A DNA stretch of 64,000 nucleotides from Flavobacterium sp. N502540 (lineage in GTDB: Bacteria; Bacteroidota; Bacteroidia; Flavobacteriales; Flavobacteriaceae), in assembly GCF_025947365.1 (NCBI RefSeq), contig NZ_CP110012.1, positions 62,001-126,000 of the forward strand. The letters are read 5' to 3'. Of this stretch, positions 1 through 8,435 are shown piece after piece. The position numbers and the translations under genes were made by a program. The notes below the pieces were generated by a model. It did no database searches. It was not told where the DNA came from and worked only from the letters and a program-made list of their open reading frames with translations. Each line of letters begins with the position of its first letter. Position 1 is the first letter of the stretch.

Positions 1-1
1 C

Positions 2-1513
2 TTAGGCGGGTATACGCTTCAGTACACAAAAGGGGAAGTGGTGAATGCAGGAGCTCAATTCTTCGTAAACGATGCCAATACTTACAATGCTTTGCAAGAC
101 GGTGTTCCGCTAAAACCCTCTACGGATGCTTCCGAAAGTGTCTTAAAGTCCTGGCTGACCAGGGTGAATTATTCGTACAAAGGAAAGTACAACTTTACGC
201 TTTCCGGCCGTGCAGACGGATCTTCAAGATTTGGTTCAAAATCACTTTGGGGTTATTTCCCTTCAGCGGGATTTTCCTGGAATATCACAGAGGAATCTTT
301 CGCAAACCATATTAAAGGCGTAACGGAAGCTAAACTAAGAATAACAGCCGGAACTACCGGTAATCAGGAAATTGGAAATTACCTTTCTCTGGCTCAAATG
401 GGTTCTGTAAATTATGCTTTCGGAGGAACACTGCAAACCGGTTTAGCTCCTACCCGACTGGCCAATTCAGATTTAAAATGGGAGAAAACAAATCAATATA
501 ATGTAGGATTGGATTTGTCTTTATTAGACCGAAAAATCAATTTTGCATTTGATGTATATTACAAAAAAACAAACGATTTACTGATCAATGTGCCTGTTCC
601 GCTGATTTCAGGATATGCAACTGTACTTCAAAACATTGGCGGTGTTGAAAATAAAGGTATCGAAATTGGTCTGATCACGGAAAATCTAAAAACAGAAAAC
701 TTTTCATGGAATTCTAACTTTGTTTTCTCTGCCAATAAAAACAAAGTAGTGGCTATCGGAAACGGTGTTGATCAATTTTTTCCTGTAGTACCAAACGGAT
801 CTTTATTACAGCAGCAACCCGTAACCGTAAAAGTAGGATTGCCTCTGGGAACTTTCTGGGGATACAAAACCAATGGCATTTTCCAGACGCAGGAAGAAGT
901 CAACACTCAACCTAAAATCAACAGTTTAGCCAATACAAAAGTTGGAGACCGAAGATATGTAGATACTAACGGAGATGGTGTAATTACAGCTCTTGACAAA
1001 GGAAATCTTGGAAGTTCACAACCAAAATTTGTCGCAAGCTTTAGCAACACAATTGCCTATCATGACTTTGATCTTAACTTTTCTTTTCAGGGATCTTATG
1101 GCGGTAAAGTATTCAATGCTTTAAATCAGCAATTGGAAATTTCGACTCTGGGAACCAATGCGAATGTTACTTTAGACGACCGTTGGACATCAACAAATCC
1201 GAGCAACGAAGTTCCAAGAGCAACCAGTTCTCCATTGGGGATTGTTTCCGAACGGTATGTTGAAGATGCTTCTTTCTTAAGATTAAAACTAATCACTCTG
1301 GGCTATACTTTACCGAAAAGCCTTTCCAAAAGACTGGGTGCTAAGAGCGTTAAATTTTATGTCTCTGCCGAAAATTTAATTACATGGACCAAATACACGG
1401 GATACGATCCTGAGGTAAGCTCCTACGAACAAAACAACTTATACCCGGGAATTGATTTTGGCGCTTATCCCAATTCAAAAACATTCATCTCAGGCCTGAA
1501 CGTAACTTTTTAA
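2..1513 (+). CDS. SusC-like TonB-dependent outer membrane receptor, C-terminal part (5' end outside window)
   Basis: The frame is open from the left edge, so this is the last 503 residues of a SusC/RagA receptor of about 1000 residues; signal peptide, carboxypeptidase-like domain and plug lie outside the window. What remains is beta-barrel: repeated short strands, the stretch LRITAGTTGNQEIGN typical of this family, and a C-terminal strand ending FISGLNVTF with a terminal Phe as in outer membrane barrels. It would form the channel of a SusCD pump that imports oligomers using TonB energy. The SusD partner starts 15 bp downstream and a sulfatase follows, so a sulfated substrate is likely but inferred. 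A GTG at 38 is only an internal Val codon, not a start. Confidence 0.93.
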   Translation, partial: LGGYTLQYTKGEVVNAGAQFFVNDANTYNALQDGVPLKPSTDASESVLKSWLTRVNYSYKGKYNFTLSGRADGSSRFGSKSLWGYFPSAGFSWNITEESFANHIKGVTEAKLRITAGTTGNQEIGNYLSLAQMGSVNYAFGGTLQTGLAPTRLANSDLKWEKTNQYNVGLDLSLLDRKINFAFDVYYKKTNDLLINVPVPLISGYATVLQNIGGVENKGIEIGLITENLKTENFSWNSNFVFSANKNKVVAIGNGVDQFFPVVPNGSLLQQQPVTVKVGLPLGTFWGYKTNGIFQTQEEVNTQPKINSLANTKVGDRRYVDTNGDGVITALDKGNLGSSQPKFVASFSNTIAYHDFDLNFSFQGSYGGKVFNALNQQLEISTLGTNANVTLDDRWTSTNPSNEVPRATSSPLGIVSERYVEDASFLRLKLITLGYTLPKSLSKRLGAKSVKFYVSAENLITWTKYTGYDPEVSSYEQNNLYPGIDFGAYPNSKTFISGLNVTF

Positions 1514-1528
1514 GTAAAAAAATATAAA

Positions 1529-3001
1529 ATGAAAAAGATTTTTATAACATTCCTATTGAGTGCCGGACTATTGGTATCGTGCACCGATTTAGAGGTCACA
1601 CCTACCTCATTTGTAACCGAAGACAACTACTTTAAAACTCAGGACGATGCTATTGCAAGTGTGACTGCTGTTTATGCTTCATTGAGCCTTGATCCGGGAG
1701 AACAGAGTTTATTTGGAAGAAATTTATATTTCTTGACCGATATGGCTTCGGATTATGCTGCAGCAGGAGTTTCGGCAACCAATCCGCAGGTGAGAGCTTT
1801 AAGCAGCCTGACTCATGATGCAACTTCTGATCGTGTTCAGGTGGCGTGGCGTCAAATCTATTCCGGAATAAACAGAGCCAATGTTGCTATCGATAATATA
1901 CCAAAAGTAGCCGGTTCAGACGTTGTTAAAAACAGATTGATTCTCGAAGCTAAATTCATCCGAGGCTTATTGTATTTTCAGGCCGTACGACTTTGGGGCG
2001 GAGTTCCAATTGTATTGCACGAGCCTACTTCTATTCAATTAGAAAGTTTAAAATCGAAAAGAGCCACTGTAGCAGAAGTTTATACTCAGATTATTTCAGA
2101 TTTAAAAGATGCTGAAGCTTTACCATCCACTTATCCTGCAACTGATGCCGGACGTACTACATCGGGAGCGGCAAAAGCCATTCTGACCAAGGTTTATCTC
2201 ACGAGAAAAGACTATCCGAATGCTATTTTAAAAGCCAGAGAAGTGATCAACGGCGGATATGGATATGCACTTTTTGAAAATTTCCAGGATATTTTCACGA
2301 AAACCAAAAAGAACGGGAAGGAACATATATTCTCTGTTCAGTTTGAACCCAACCAAGCTGGAAACGGCTCCAGCGGAAGTACTTTTCAGGCCACTTCTTT
2401 TACCGGATTCACTGCTACAGAACCTGCCGATATTATTTCGGATGTTGCTTTGTTTTATGATATTTATGCTGCCGGAGATACTAGAAGGGATGTAAGTTAT
2501 GCCAAACAATTACCAATTCCCGGTACCGCAAACGTATATACTTTTCCGAAACCGATCTTCAAAAAGTATCTGGATTTAACTAATCTGGCCACACCTTCCA
2601 ACGTAGCCATCAATTTTCCGATAATCCGTTATGCCGACATTTTATTGTCTTTAGCGGAAGCTATAAACGAACAGGGAGCACCAACGCCCGAAGCCTACGA
2701 GTTAATCAATCAGGTAAGAAGAAGGGCTTTCGGGAAACCAATTAACACACCAGATGTTACGGTTGACTTGACCGGATTAACGCAAACGTCTTTCAGGGCT
2801 GCCCTACAGGAAGAGCGCAAAAAAGAATTTGTTCAGGAAGGACAGCGCTGGTTTGATTTGGTTCGCTGGGGAACTTTGGTTACTGAAGTCAAAAAAGTAC
2901 TGGCCAAAAATTCTGTTTCCGAACGAAATAATTTATACCCAATTCCACAAAGCGAACGAAACATCGATCCAATCGGATTACCACAAAACCCCGGATATTA
3001 A
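1529..3001 (+). CDS. SusD/RagB-family nutrient-binding outer membrane lipoprotein
   Basis: 490 residues, the usual SusD size. A lipoprotein signal is visible: hydrophobic stretch then LLVSC with Cys18 as the lipidation site. The N-terminal SusD-like half (NYFKTQDDAIASVTAVYASL, then WRQIYSGINRANVAIDNI, then EAKFIRGLLYFQAVRLWGGVP) and the C-terminal RagB half (RYADILLSLAEAINEQG, ending in EERKKEFVQEGQRWFDLVRWG and YPIPQSERNIDP) follow the family order. SusD caps the SusC barrel on the cell surface and binds the glycan or polymer. It lies 15 bp after susC and 28 bp before a sulfatase, so the three are probably co-transcribed. The ligand cannot be read from sequence. Confidence 0.95.
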   Translation: MKKIFITFLLSAGLLVSCTDLEVTPTSFVTEDNYFKTQDDAIASVTAVYASLSLDPGEQSLFGRNLYFLTDMASDYAAAGVSATNPQVRALSSLTHDATSDRVQVAWRQIYSGINRANVAIDNIPKVAGSDVVKNRLILEAKFIRGLLYFQAVRLWGGVPIVLHEPTSIQLESLKSKRATVAEVYTQIISDLKDAEALPSTYPATDAGRTTSGAAKAILTKVYLTRKDYPNAILKAREVINGGYGYALFENFQDIFTKTKKNGKEHIFSVQFEPNQAGNGSSGSTFQATSFTGFTATEPADIISDVALFYDIYAAGDTRRDVSYAKQLPIPGTANVYTFPKPIFKKYLDLTNLATPSNVAINFPIIRYADILLSLAEAINEQGAPTPEAYELINQVRRRAFGKPINTPDVTVDLTGLTQTSFRAALQEERKKEFVQEGQRWFDLVRWGTLVTEVKKVLAKNSVSERNNLYPIPQSERNIDPIGLPQNPGY

Positions 3002-3029
3002 TTAACACAACCCTAAAAACTAATAGATT

Positions 3030-4949
3030 ATGAAAAATTTCAAACCCAATAGTAAAATTAAAAGTCCGCAAAAAGGACTTTTATTTACTGCGTTGCTTGC
3101 AGCACAATTTAGTTTTGCGCAAAACAATCCGAATGCTGATTTTAAAGGCGTTATAGGAAAAACTTTAGCCGATTCAAAAGAATATTGGCCTGAGCCTGTA
3201 AAAGCACCGACGGGTGCTCCAAATATTGTCTGGATCTTACTGGATGATGTTGGATTTGGCGCCTCTAGTGCTTTTGGAGGCCTTATTCAAACGCCCACTT
3301 TTGACAATCTGGCTAATAATGGTTTACGCTACACCAATTTTCACACTACAGCCATTTGTGCTCCTACGCGTTCTGCTATTTTAACCGGAAGAAATTCGGG
3401 GAAAGTACACGTAAGCGGGTTCTCTCACACCGTTTTATCGGCTGGTTTCCCTGGTTGGGACGGAAGAATTCCATCTGATAAAGGTACGATTGCCGAAATC
3501 CTGAGAGACAAAGGATACAATACTTTTGCCGTAGGAAAATATGGTTTGACTCCTGATGAAGAAGCGACTGATGCCGGACCATTTGACAGATGGCCTACCG
3601 GAAAAGGCTTCGAACACTTCTTTGGTTTCTTAGGATCACAAACCGATCAGTACAAACCGGATTTGGTAGAAGACAACGCACATGTTACTCCTGACGGAAG
3701 ACATTTAACCGACCAGATTACAGACAAAGCCATTAGCTATATCACCAAACAGCACAAGGCCGCACCAGACAAACCTTTCTTTTTGTACTATGCACCGGGC
3801 GCTGTTCACGCACCTCATCAGGTGGCAGAATCCTGGAGCGAACCTTACAAAGGAAAATTTGATGAAGGCTGGGATGCTTATCGCGAAAAAGTACTGGCCA
3901 ACCAGAAAAAATTAGGTGTAGTTCCTGCTAATGCTGTATTACCCGAACGTAACCCGTTGATTACGGACTGGAAAAAACTAACACCCGATCAAAAGAAAGT
4001 GTACGCCCGATTCATGGAAGTCTATGCCGGATATCTTACCTATACCGATCATGAAATTGGACGTATCGTCGAGCATTTAAAACAAACTAATCAACTCGAT
4101 AATACTTTAATTTTTGTGGCAATTGGTGACAATGGTGCCAGTAAAGAAGGTACTACACAAGGTACGATCAACCAAAGTCTGTTTGCTCAGGGCGGATCTG
4201 ATGAAGAAAATCTTCAGAAAAACTTAAACAACATTGGTGAAATCGGAACGGCAAAAGGACTCAATACCAATTATCCGTTGGGATGGGCTCAGGCCACCAA
4301 TGTTCCGTTTAAAAACTGGAAACAAGATGCACAATCGGAAGGGGGAACGCGTAACCCATTGATCGTTTTTTATCCGAAAGGAATTAAAGACAAAGGCGGA
4401 ATCAGAAATCAATACAGCCACGTAACCGATCTGTTACCGACAACTTTAGACATTGCCGGAATTAAAGCTCCGGAATATATCAGAGAAATAAAACAGGATG
4501 CCATTCAGGGGTCTACCTTTTATGCTTCGCTAAACGATGCCAAAGCACCTTCATTGCACACCGTTCAGTACTACTATATTTTCGGAAACAGAGCCATCTA
4601 CAAAGATGGCTGGAAAGCGGGAGCAGCTCACCTGCCGGATTCTTTTGCGGTAAAAAAATCGTTGGGTAAAAACGAAAAACCGGCCGAAAGTAATTTTGAC
4701 ACAGACGTATGGGAATTGTACAACCTGAACGAAGATTTCAACGAACGTAACGATCTGGCTAAAAAATATCCTGAAAAATTAGCCGAACTTAAAAAACTGT
4801 TTGATGAACAAGCCAAAGAAAACAATGTTTACCCATTGATTGACTGGCAGGATGTGTACAACAGAAGAATACACAACACCACAGCCGACAAAGGAAAAAC
4901 ACTACAGGATCTCATCCAACAGGCTACCAGACCCGGAAATTCAAAATAA
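3030..4949 (+). CDS. Secreted arylsulfatase-type sulfatase (family S1)
   Basis: 639 residues with an N-terminal hydrophobic segment ending FSFAQ, a probable Sec signal. The S1 signature Cys110-Ala-Pro-Thr-Arg is present; Cys110 would be oxidised to formylglycine by a maturase that is not in this window. Metal-binding residues appear in VWILLDDVGFG (residues 67-77) and in the later IGDNGASKE. The enzyme hydrolyses sulfate esters, presumably in the periplasm or outside. The start ATG has an A-rich leader, and the gene follows SusD by 28 bp. A second sulfatase lies at 8436-10091; shared landmarks include the segment GKFDEGWD. The natural substrate (glycan, aryl or alkyl sulfate) is not determinable here. 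Confidence 0.93.
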   Translation: MKNFKPNSKIKSPQKGLLFTALLAAQFSFAQNNPNADFKGVIGKTLADSKEYWPEPVKAPTGAPNIVWILLDDVGFGASSAFGGLIQTPTFDNLANNGLRYTNFHTTAICAPTRSAILTGRNSGKVHVSGFSHTVLSAGFPGWDGRIPSDKGTIAEILRDKGYNTFAVGKYGLTPDEEATDAGPFDRWPTGKGFEHFFGFLGSQTDQYKPDLVEDNAHVTPDGRHLTDQITDKAISYITKQHKAAPDKPFFLYYAPGAVHAPHQVAESWSEPYKGKFDEGWDAYREKVLANQKKLGVVPANAVLPERNPLITDWKKLTPDQKKVYARFMEVYAGYLTYTDHEIGRIVEHLKQTNQLDNTLIFVAIGDNGASKEGTTQGTINQSLFAQGGSDEENLQKNLNNIGEIGTAKGLNTNYPLGWAQATNVPFKNWKQDAQSEGGTRNPLIVFYPKGIKDKGGIRNQYSHVTDLLPTTLDIAGIKAPEYIREIKQDAIQGSTFYASLNDAKAPSLHTVQYYYIFGNRAIYKDGWKAGAAHLPDSFAVKKSLGKNEKPAESNFDTDVWELYNLNEDFNERNDLAKKYPEKLAELKKLFDEQAKENNVYPLIDWQDVYNRRIHNTTADKGKTLQDLIQQATRPGNSK

Positions 4950-4965
4950 TTAACCCAATAAAGAC

Positions 4966-4997
4966 TCAGGTCTTTTGTCAATGTATTAAAGACCTGA
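4966..4997 (+). terminator. Hairpin after first sulfatase, possible partial terminator or processing site
   Basis: TCAGGTCTTT (4966-4975) and AAAGACCTGA (4988-4997) form a perfect 10-bp stem with a 12-nt loop. Only a short, interrupted T-rich stretch follows, so it may attenuate rather than end transcription between the sulfatase and the small membrane gene. Confidence 0.5.
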
Positions 4998-5019
4998 ATC
5001 TCTTTTAATTCCAATCCAC

Positions 5020-5139
5020 ATGAAAAAAGCAGATTATGAAATTATAGGAAAAAAAATACTCGTGGGAGCGATTGTTTTTTTAGTCCCGCTACTCATACTG
5101 GCTGGAGGTTTAACTTTAATTAGCAACTTTTTAAAATAA
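5020..5139 (+). CDS. Small single-pass membrane protein (39 aa), function unknown
   Basis: An ATG at 5020 opens a 40-codon frame ending TAA at 5137-5139. The product begins MKKADYEIIGKK, a charged cytoplasmic-looking head, followed by about 22 hydrophobic residues from ILVGAIVFLVPLL through LTLI and a short tail SNFLK, so one transmembrane helix is likely. It ends 5 bp before the hydroxylase start and sits in the gap between sulfatase and hydroxylase, on the same strand. The spacing, clean start, single helix and neighbours favour a real gene. It could be a helper subunit of the membrane hydroxylase next door; that is inference. I do not recognise a family. Confidence 0.55.
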   Translation: MKKADYEIIGKKILVGAIVFLVPLLILAGGLTLISNFLK

Positions 5140-5144
5140 AAATC

Positions 5145-6215
5145 ATGGCAGCAACAGCTTATAATTCAAAAAGTAAACTAACCAGAGATTTAAGTATTAG
5201 TCTCTTCATTTATGCACTGCCTGTCCTGGCAATCTTTCTGTATTTCAAATTAACAAATGGTGCGATCGCACAATCACACATTGCCTTACCATCATTTTTA
5301 GAATTTATCAAACCGGCTTTCGAAAACATCAGAACCTGGGGATTAACAGCTTTTATGGTGATTCTGGGTATTATTGAATTTACAGCAGGTTTGTACGATG
5401 ATCAATGGACGGGTCAGGAACGCAAAGTAGATATCATTTGTTTTCTGGCTCCTAAATTGCTTTTGCCTCCGGTAATTGCTTTTTTCAGTCTTACTGCATT
5501 GCCGTATTTAATTCCCAATCTTGCCAACTCGCTTTCATGGGTTCCGTTTTGGGGAGGTTTTTTCCTGATCGCAGTAGCCGATGATTTAACGCAGTATTGG
5601 TACCACCGCTTACACCATCAGGTTCCTTTTTTATGGCGTTTTCACCGAACGCACCACTCCGCTCCGTACATGGGCATGGCGATGGCTTCCAGACAAAACT
5701 TTATTTATACGGTTTTCTTTTCGCAGATTTACCTAACGGCAACTTTAACTTTTTTAGGTTTAGGATTGCCCGCTTTATTTGTATTGGTCATCAAAAGTTT
5801 TATCACTTTAGGCGCTCACTCTAGTATTGCCTGGGACAAACCCTTTTACAAATACAAAGTTTTACATCCGATTGCGTGGGTTTTAGAGCGTCTTATTTCG
5901 ACTCCTGCAACTCATCACGCACATCATGCGGATACCAGCGGTGATGGTATAGGGCATTTTAAAGGGAACTTTGGTAATATGTTTTTTATCTGGGATATCA
6001 TTTTCGGAACAGGTTTAATCACCAGAAAATTTCCAAAATCGTACGGAATGAAGTCTTACAAACAAGAAGAATGGTACGCACAATTTCTTTGGCCCATCTT
6101 CAAATCTAAAAAAGAAGGAAGCGCTTTGGCTGAAGGAGTCCTGGCAGTTCCAATACGACAAAAAGTAGAAAAAACAGTACCCAATCCGGCTTACTATGAG
6201 CAGGTTCAATCTTAA
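5145..6215 (+). CDS. Sterol desaturase / fatty acid hydroxylase family membrane di-iron enzyme
   Basis: 356 residues with hydrophobic segments near 20-36, 62-84, 100-125, 135-148 and 188-225. The His clusters expected for FA_hydroxylase di-iron enzymes are all present: HRLHH (154-158), HRTHH (167-171) and HHAHH (257-261), the last within THHAHHADTSGDGIGHFKGNFG. Such enzymes use O2 to hydroxylate or desaturate lipid chains or sterol-like molecules in the membrane. It sits inside the sulfatase cluster, between a 39-residue membrane peptide and a rhodanese fusion, with 4-5 bp gaps, so it is almost certainly co-transcribed. A role on the lipid part of a sulfated lipid is possible; no substrate evidence is visible. 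Confidence 0.9.
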   Translation: MAATAYNSKSKLTRDLSISLFIYALPVLAIFLYFKLTNGAIAQSHIALPSFLEFIKPAFENIRTWGLTAFMVILGIIEFTAGLYDDQWTGQERKVDIICFLAPKLLLPPVIAFFSLTALPYLIPNLANSLSWVPFWGGFFLIAVADDLTQYWYHRLHHQVPFLWRFHRTHHSAPYMGMAMASRQNFIYTVFFSQIYLTATLTFLGLGLPALFVLVIKSFITLGAHSSIAWDKPFYKYKVLHPIAWVLERLISTPATHHAHHADTSGDGIGHFKGNFGNMFFIWDIIFGTGLITRKFPKSYGMKSYKQEEWYAQFLWPIFKSKKEGSALAEGVLAVPIRQKVEKTVPNPAYYEQVQS

Positions 6216-6219
6216 AATC

Positions 6220-6939
6220 ATGATACAAAATAAAACAATCCAAAACAGTATCGCCATTGTGATACTGTTTTTATCCGGAATTAGTTTTGCACAGCAAAAA
6301 TCATCCAACACCGTCTCATTAGACGTTTTTTACGCTAAAATTCAAAGCGAAAAAAAACCACAGATCATTGATGCCCGGGGTCCTGAAGAATTTGCTCTTA
6401 ATCATATCAACGGAGCACAAAATTTTAATTTGGAATCGAAAGATTATGCCAAACGTATTGCTGCCTTAGATAAAACAAGACCTGTTTTTACCTACTCCAT
6501 TGGTGCAGGCCGAAGTGTCTGGCTCGCAGATGAACTACTAAAAATTGGTTTTAAAGAAGCTTATAGTTTAGAAGGTGGAATTGCCAACTGGATTGGAAAT
6601 GGGAAACCCTTTTATGCCAATTCAAAAAGCAAATTAACCTTAGCCGAATACAATAAAATCATTACAGAAAACAATGATGTTCTTGTTGATATTGGTTCCA
6701 TTTACTGTGGTGCCTGCAAAAAGGTAAAACCTGTTTTAGAAACCATCAGAGCACAACACGGAGCTAATTTAAAAATCGTTGAAATTGATTTGGAAGACAG
6801 CCCTCAGGTAATCGCCGACTTAAAAACTGTAAAAGTTTTCCCTACTTTGATTTTATACAAAAAAGGCAAAATTGTTTTCAAAAAAGAAGGCCTCGGGGAT
6901 TTAAAAAATGATGTCAATGTTGCTTTGGCTTCCAAATAA
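6220..6939 (+). CDS. Secreted rhodanese-like plus thioredoxin-like fusion protein
   Basis: 239 residues from ATG 6220. An in-frame ATG at 6196 would overlap the upstream gene by 20 bp, whereas 6220 has the same AAATC-ATG context as the upstream gene. Residues 1-24 form a signal peptide ending SFAQ. A rhodanese domain spans about 33-130 (IIDARGPEEF, LEGGIANW), but the active loop reads YSIGAGRS: Ser93 stands where the persulfide-forming Cys normally is. A thioredoxin-like domain follows with C163-G-A-C166. Sulfur transfer by the usual mechanism is therefore unlikely from the first domain, while the second keeps a redox pair. Position between hydroxylase and sulfate exporter suggests periplasmic sulfur or thiol handling. 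Confidence 0.88.
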   Translation: MIQNKTIQNSIAIVILFLSGISFAQQKSSNTVSLDVFYAKIQSEKKPQIIDARGPEEFALNHINGAQNFNLESKDYAKRIAALDKTRPVFTYSIGAGRSVWLADELLKIGFKEAYSLEGGIANWIGNGKPFYANSKSKLTLAEYNKIITENNDVLVDIGSIYCGACKKVKPVLETIRAQHGANLKIVEIDLEDSPQVIADLKTVKVFPTLILYKKGKIVFKKEGLGDLKNDVNVALASK

Positions 6940-6981
6940 AAACCGCTAAATAATCGCATACAGTAAATACAACCCTTAAAA

Positions 6982-8244
6982 ATGTCAAACCAAACCAAAC
7001 AATTTACCCTTCACGAAGACTGGACGGTTGTGATCCTTGGATTTATCATCATCGGAATTTCCCTTTTTTTATTTCTTCCTGAGATTCCAACTTTCAAATG
7101 GTCAACGGGATCAGATTTAGTAGTGGATGTACTTAATTTCGGAAACCTGAAAATCCTCGGATTGCAATTTATTTATTTGATTTTCGTGGGAACCCTGGGG
7201 GCTTTTTTGATTGGAAAATCAGTCAAAAACTTTTTACTGGGTTTTCCAATCGTTTATCTGTTAACCATTTTTGCCTTGGTGATCTCCGGAAATACCACCA
7301 TCAAAGGTCTCAATCTCGAAGCGGTGATTTTTAGTTTAATCATAGGTCTCTGTCTGGGTAATTTTTTCATCCTTCCACGGTGGTTTCGTTCCTCACTTTC
7401 GACAGAAGTTTTTGTCAAAATTGGCTTGGTATTACTGGGAACCACTGTTATTTTCTCAGACATTCTAAAAGCGGGTTCACTTGGGCTTATTCAGGCATTA
7501 GTGGTTGTACTGTCGGTTTGGTACTTTGCCTTCTGGCTGTGCAAAAAATTAAAAGTTGACGATGAATTAACTATGATGATTTCCAGTGCAGTTTCGATTT
7601 GCGGAGTTTCCGCGGCAATTGCGACTTCGGGTGCCATCAAAGGCGATTCAAAAAAACTGTCTTACGTGATTTCTATTGTTTTGGTCACCGCAATACCCAT
7701 GATGATTTTCATGCCTGTAATTGCTAAACATTTCAACATTCCTGAAGAAGTAACCGGAGCCTGGCTGGGCGGCAGTATAGATACTTCGGGAGCCGTTGTA
7801 GCTTCGGGTTCCCTGGTAGGCGAAACCGCTTTAAAAATTAGTACAATTGTCAAATTCTCTCAAAATGTACTCTTAGGATTAGCTGCTTTTGCCATATCCG
7901 TTTACTGGACATATACTCAGAACAAATCAGAAGAAGCTGTTGCAGCAAAACCAACCCTAGCTGTTATATGGGAACGTTTTCCAAAATTCGTCATCGGATT
8001 TATTGCCGCTTCACTCCTCTTTTCCTTTTTTTTGACTGCCGAAGTGAGAGACGAAGTAAAAGACAGCTTAAAAAATCTGCAAGGCATTTGGTTTGCCCTG
8101 GCTTTTACCAGTATCGGACTGGAAACCAAATTTAAAGATTTACTGGGCAATACCAGCCGAAAACCTTTGTATGCCTTTTTAATAGCACAATTGTTCAATA
8201 TCATTATCACGCTGATCATTGCTTTTTTACTTTTTAAAGAATAA
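6982..8244 (+). CDS. YeiH/UPF0324-family putative sulfate exporter
   Basis: 420 residues, about ten or eleven hydrophobic helices and no signal peptide. The family signature region is clear: SAVSICGVSAAIATSGAIKG and GAWLGGSIDTSGAVVASGSL, and a C-terminal ALAFTSIGLETKF. Members (PF03601) are annotated as putative sulfate exporters, though experimental support is limited. The gene lies 42 bp after the rhodanese fusion in a cluster with two sulfatases, the context in which disposal of surplus sulfate or sulfite makes sense. It is the last closely packed gene before a 191-bp gap ahead of the second sulfatase. Confidence 0.88.
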   Translation: MSNQTKQFTLHEDWTVVILGFIIIGISLFLFLPEIPTFKWSTGSDLVVDVLNFGNLKILGLQFIYLIFVGTLGAFLIGKSVKNFLLGFPIVYLLTIFALVISGNTTIKGLNLEAVIFSLIIGLCLGNFFILPRWFRSSLSTEVFVKIGLVLLGTTVIFSDILKAGSLGLIQALVVVLSVWYFAFWLCKKLKVDDELTMMISSAVSICGVSAAIATSGAIKGDSKKLSYVISIVLVTAIPMMIFMPVIAKHFNIPEEVTGAWLGGSIDTSGAVVASGSLVGETALKISTIVKFSQNVLLGLAAFAISVYWTYTQNKSEEAVAAKPTLAVIWERFPKFVIGFIAASLLFSFFLTAEVRDEVKDSLKNLQGIWFALAFTSIGLETKFKDLLGNTSRKPLYAFLIAQLFNIIITLIIAFLLFKE

Positions 8245-8435
8245 CAATCTGAATCATTTTTTGAACACTTTAGAACGTAACTTATTGTATTTAAAACACA
8301 TTTCATTAAAAATAAATCGCAGAGTTGTTCTAAAAAATCATAATTTACTCTACTTTTTTTAAGCTATGTTTCTATATCTCAAACCGATTCAACAAAAGAT
8401 AAAACCAGTTTCAGCAACTCACAACATGAATTAAA

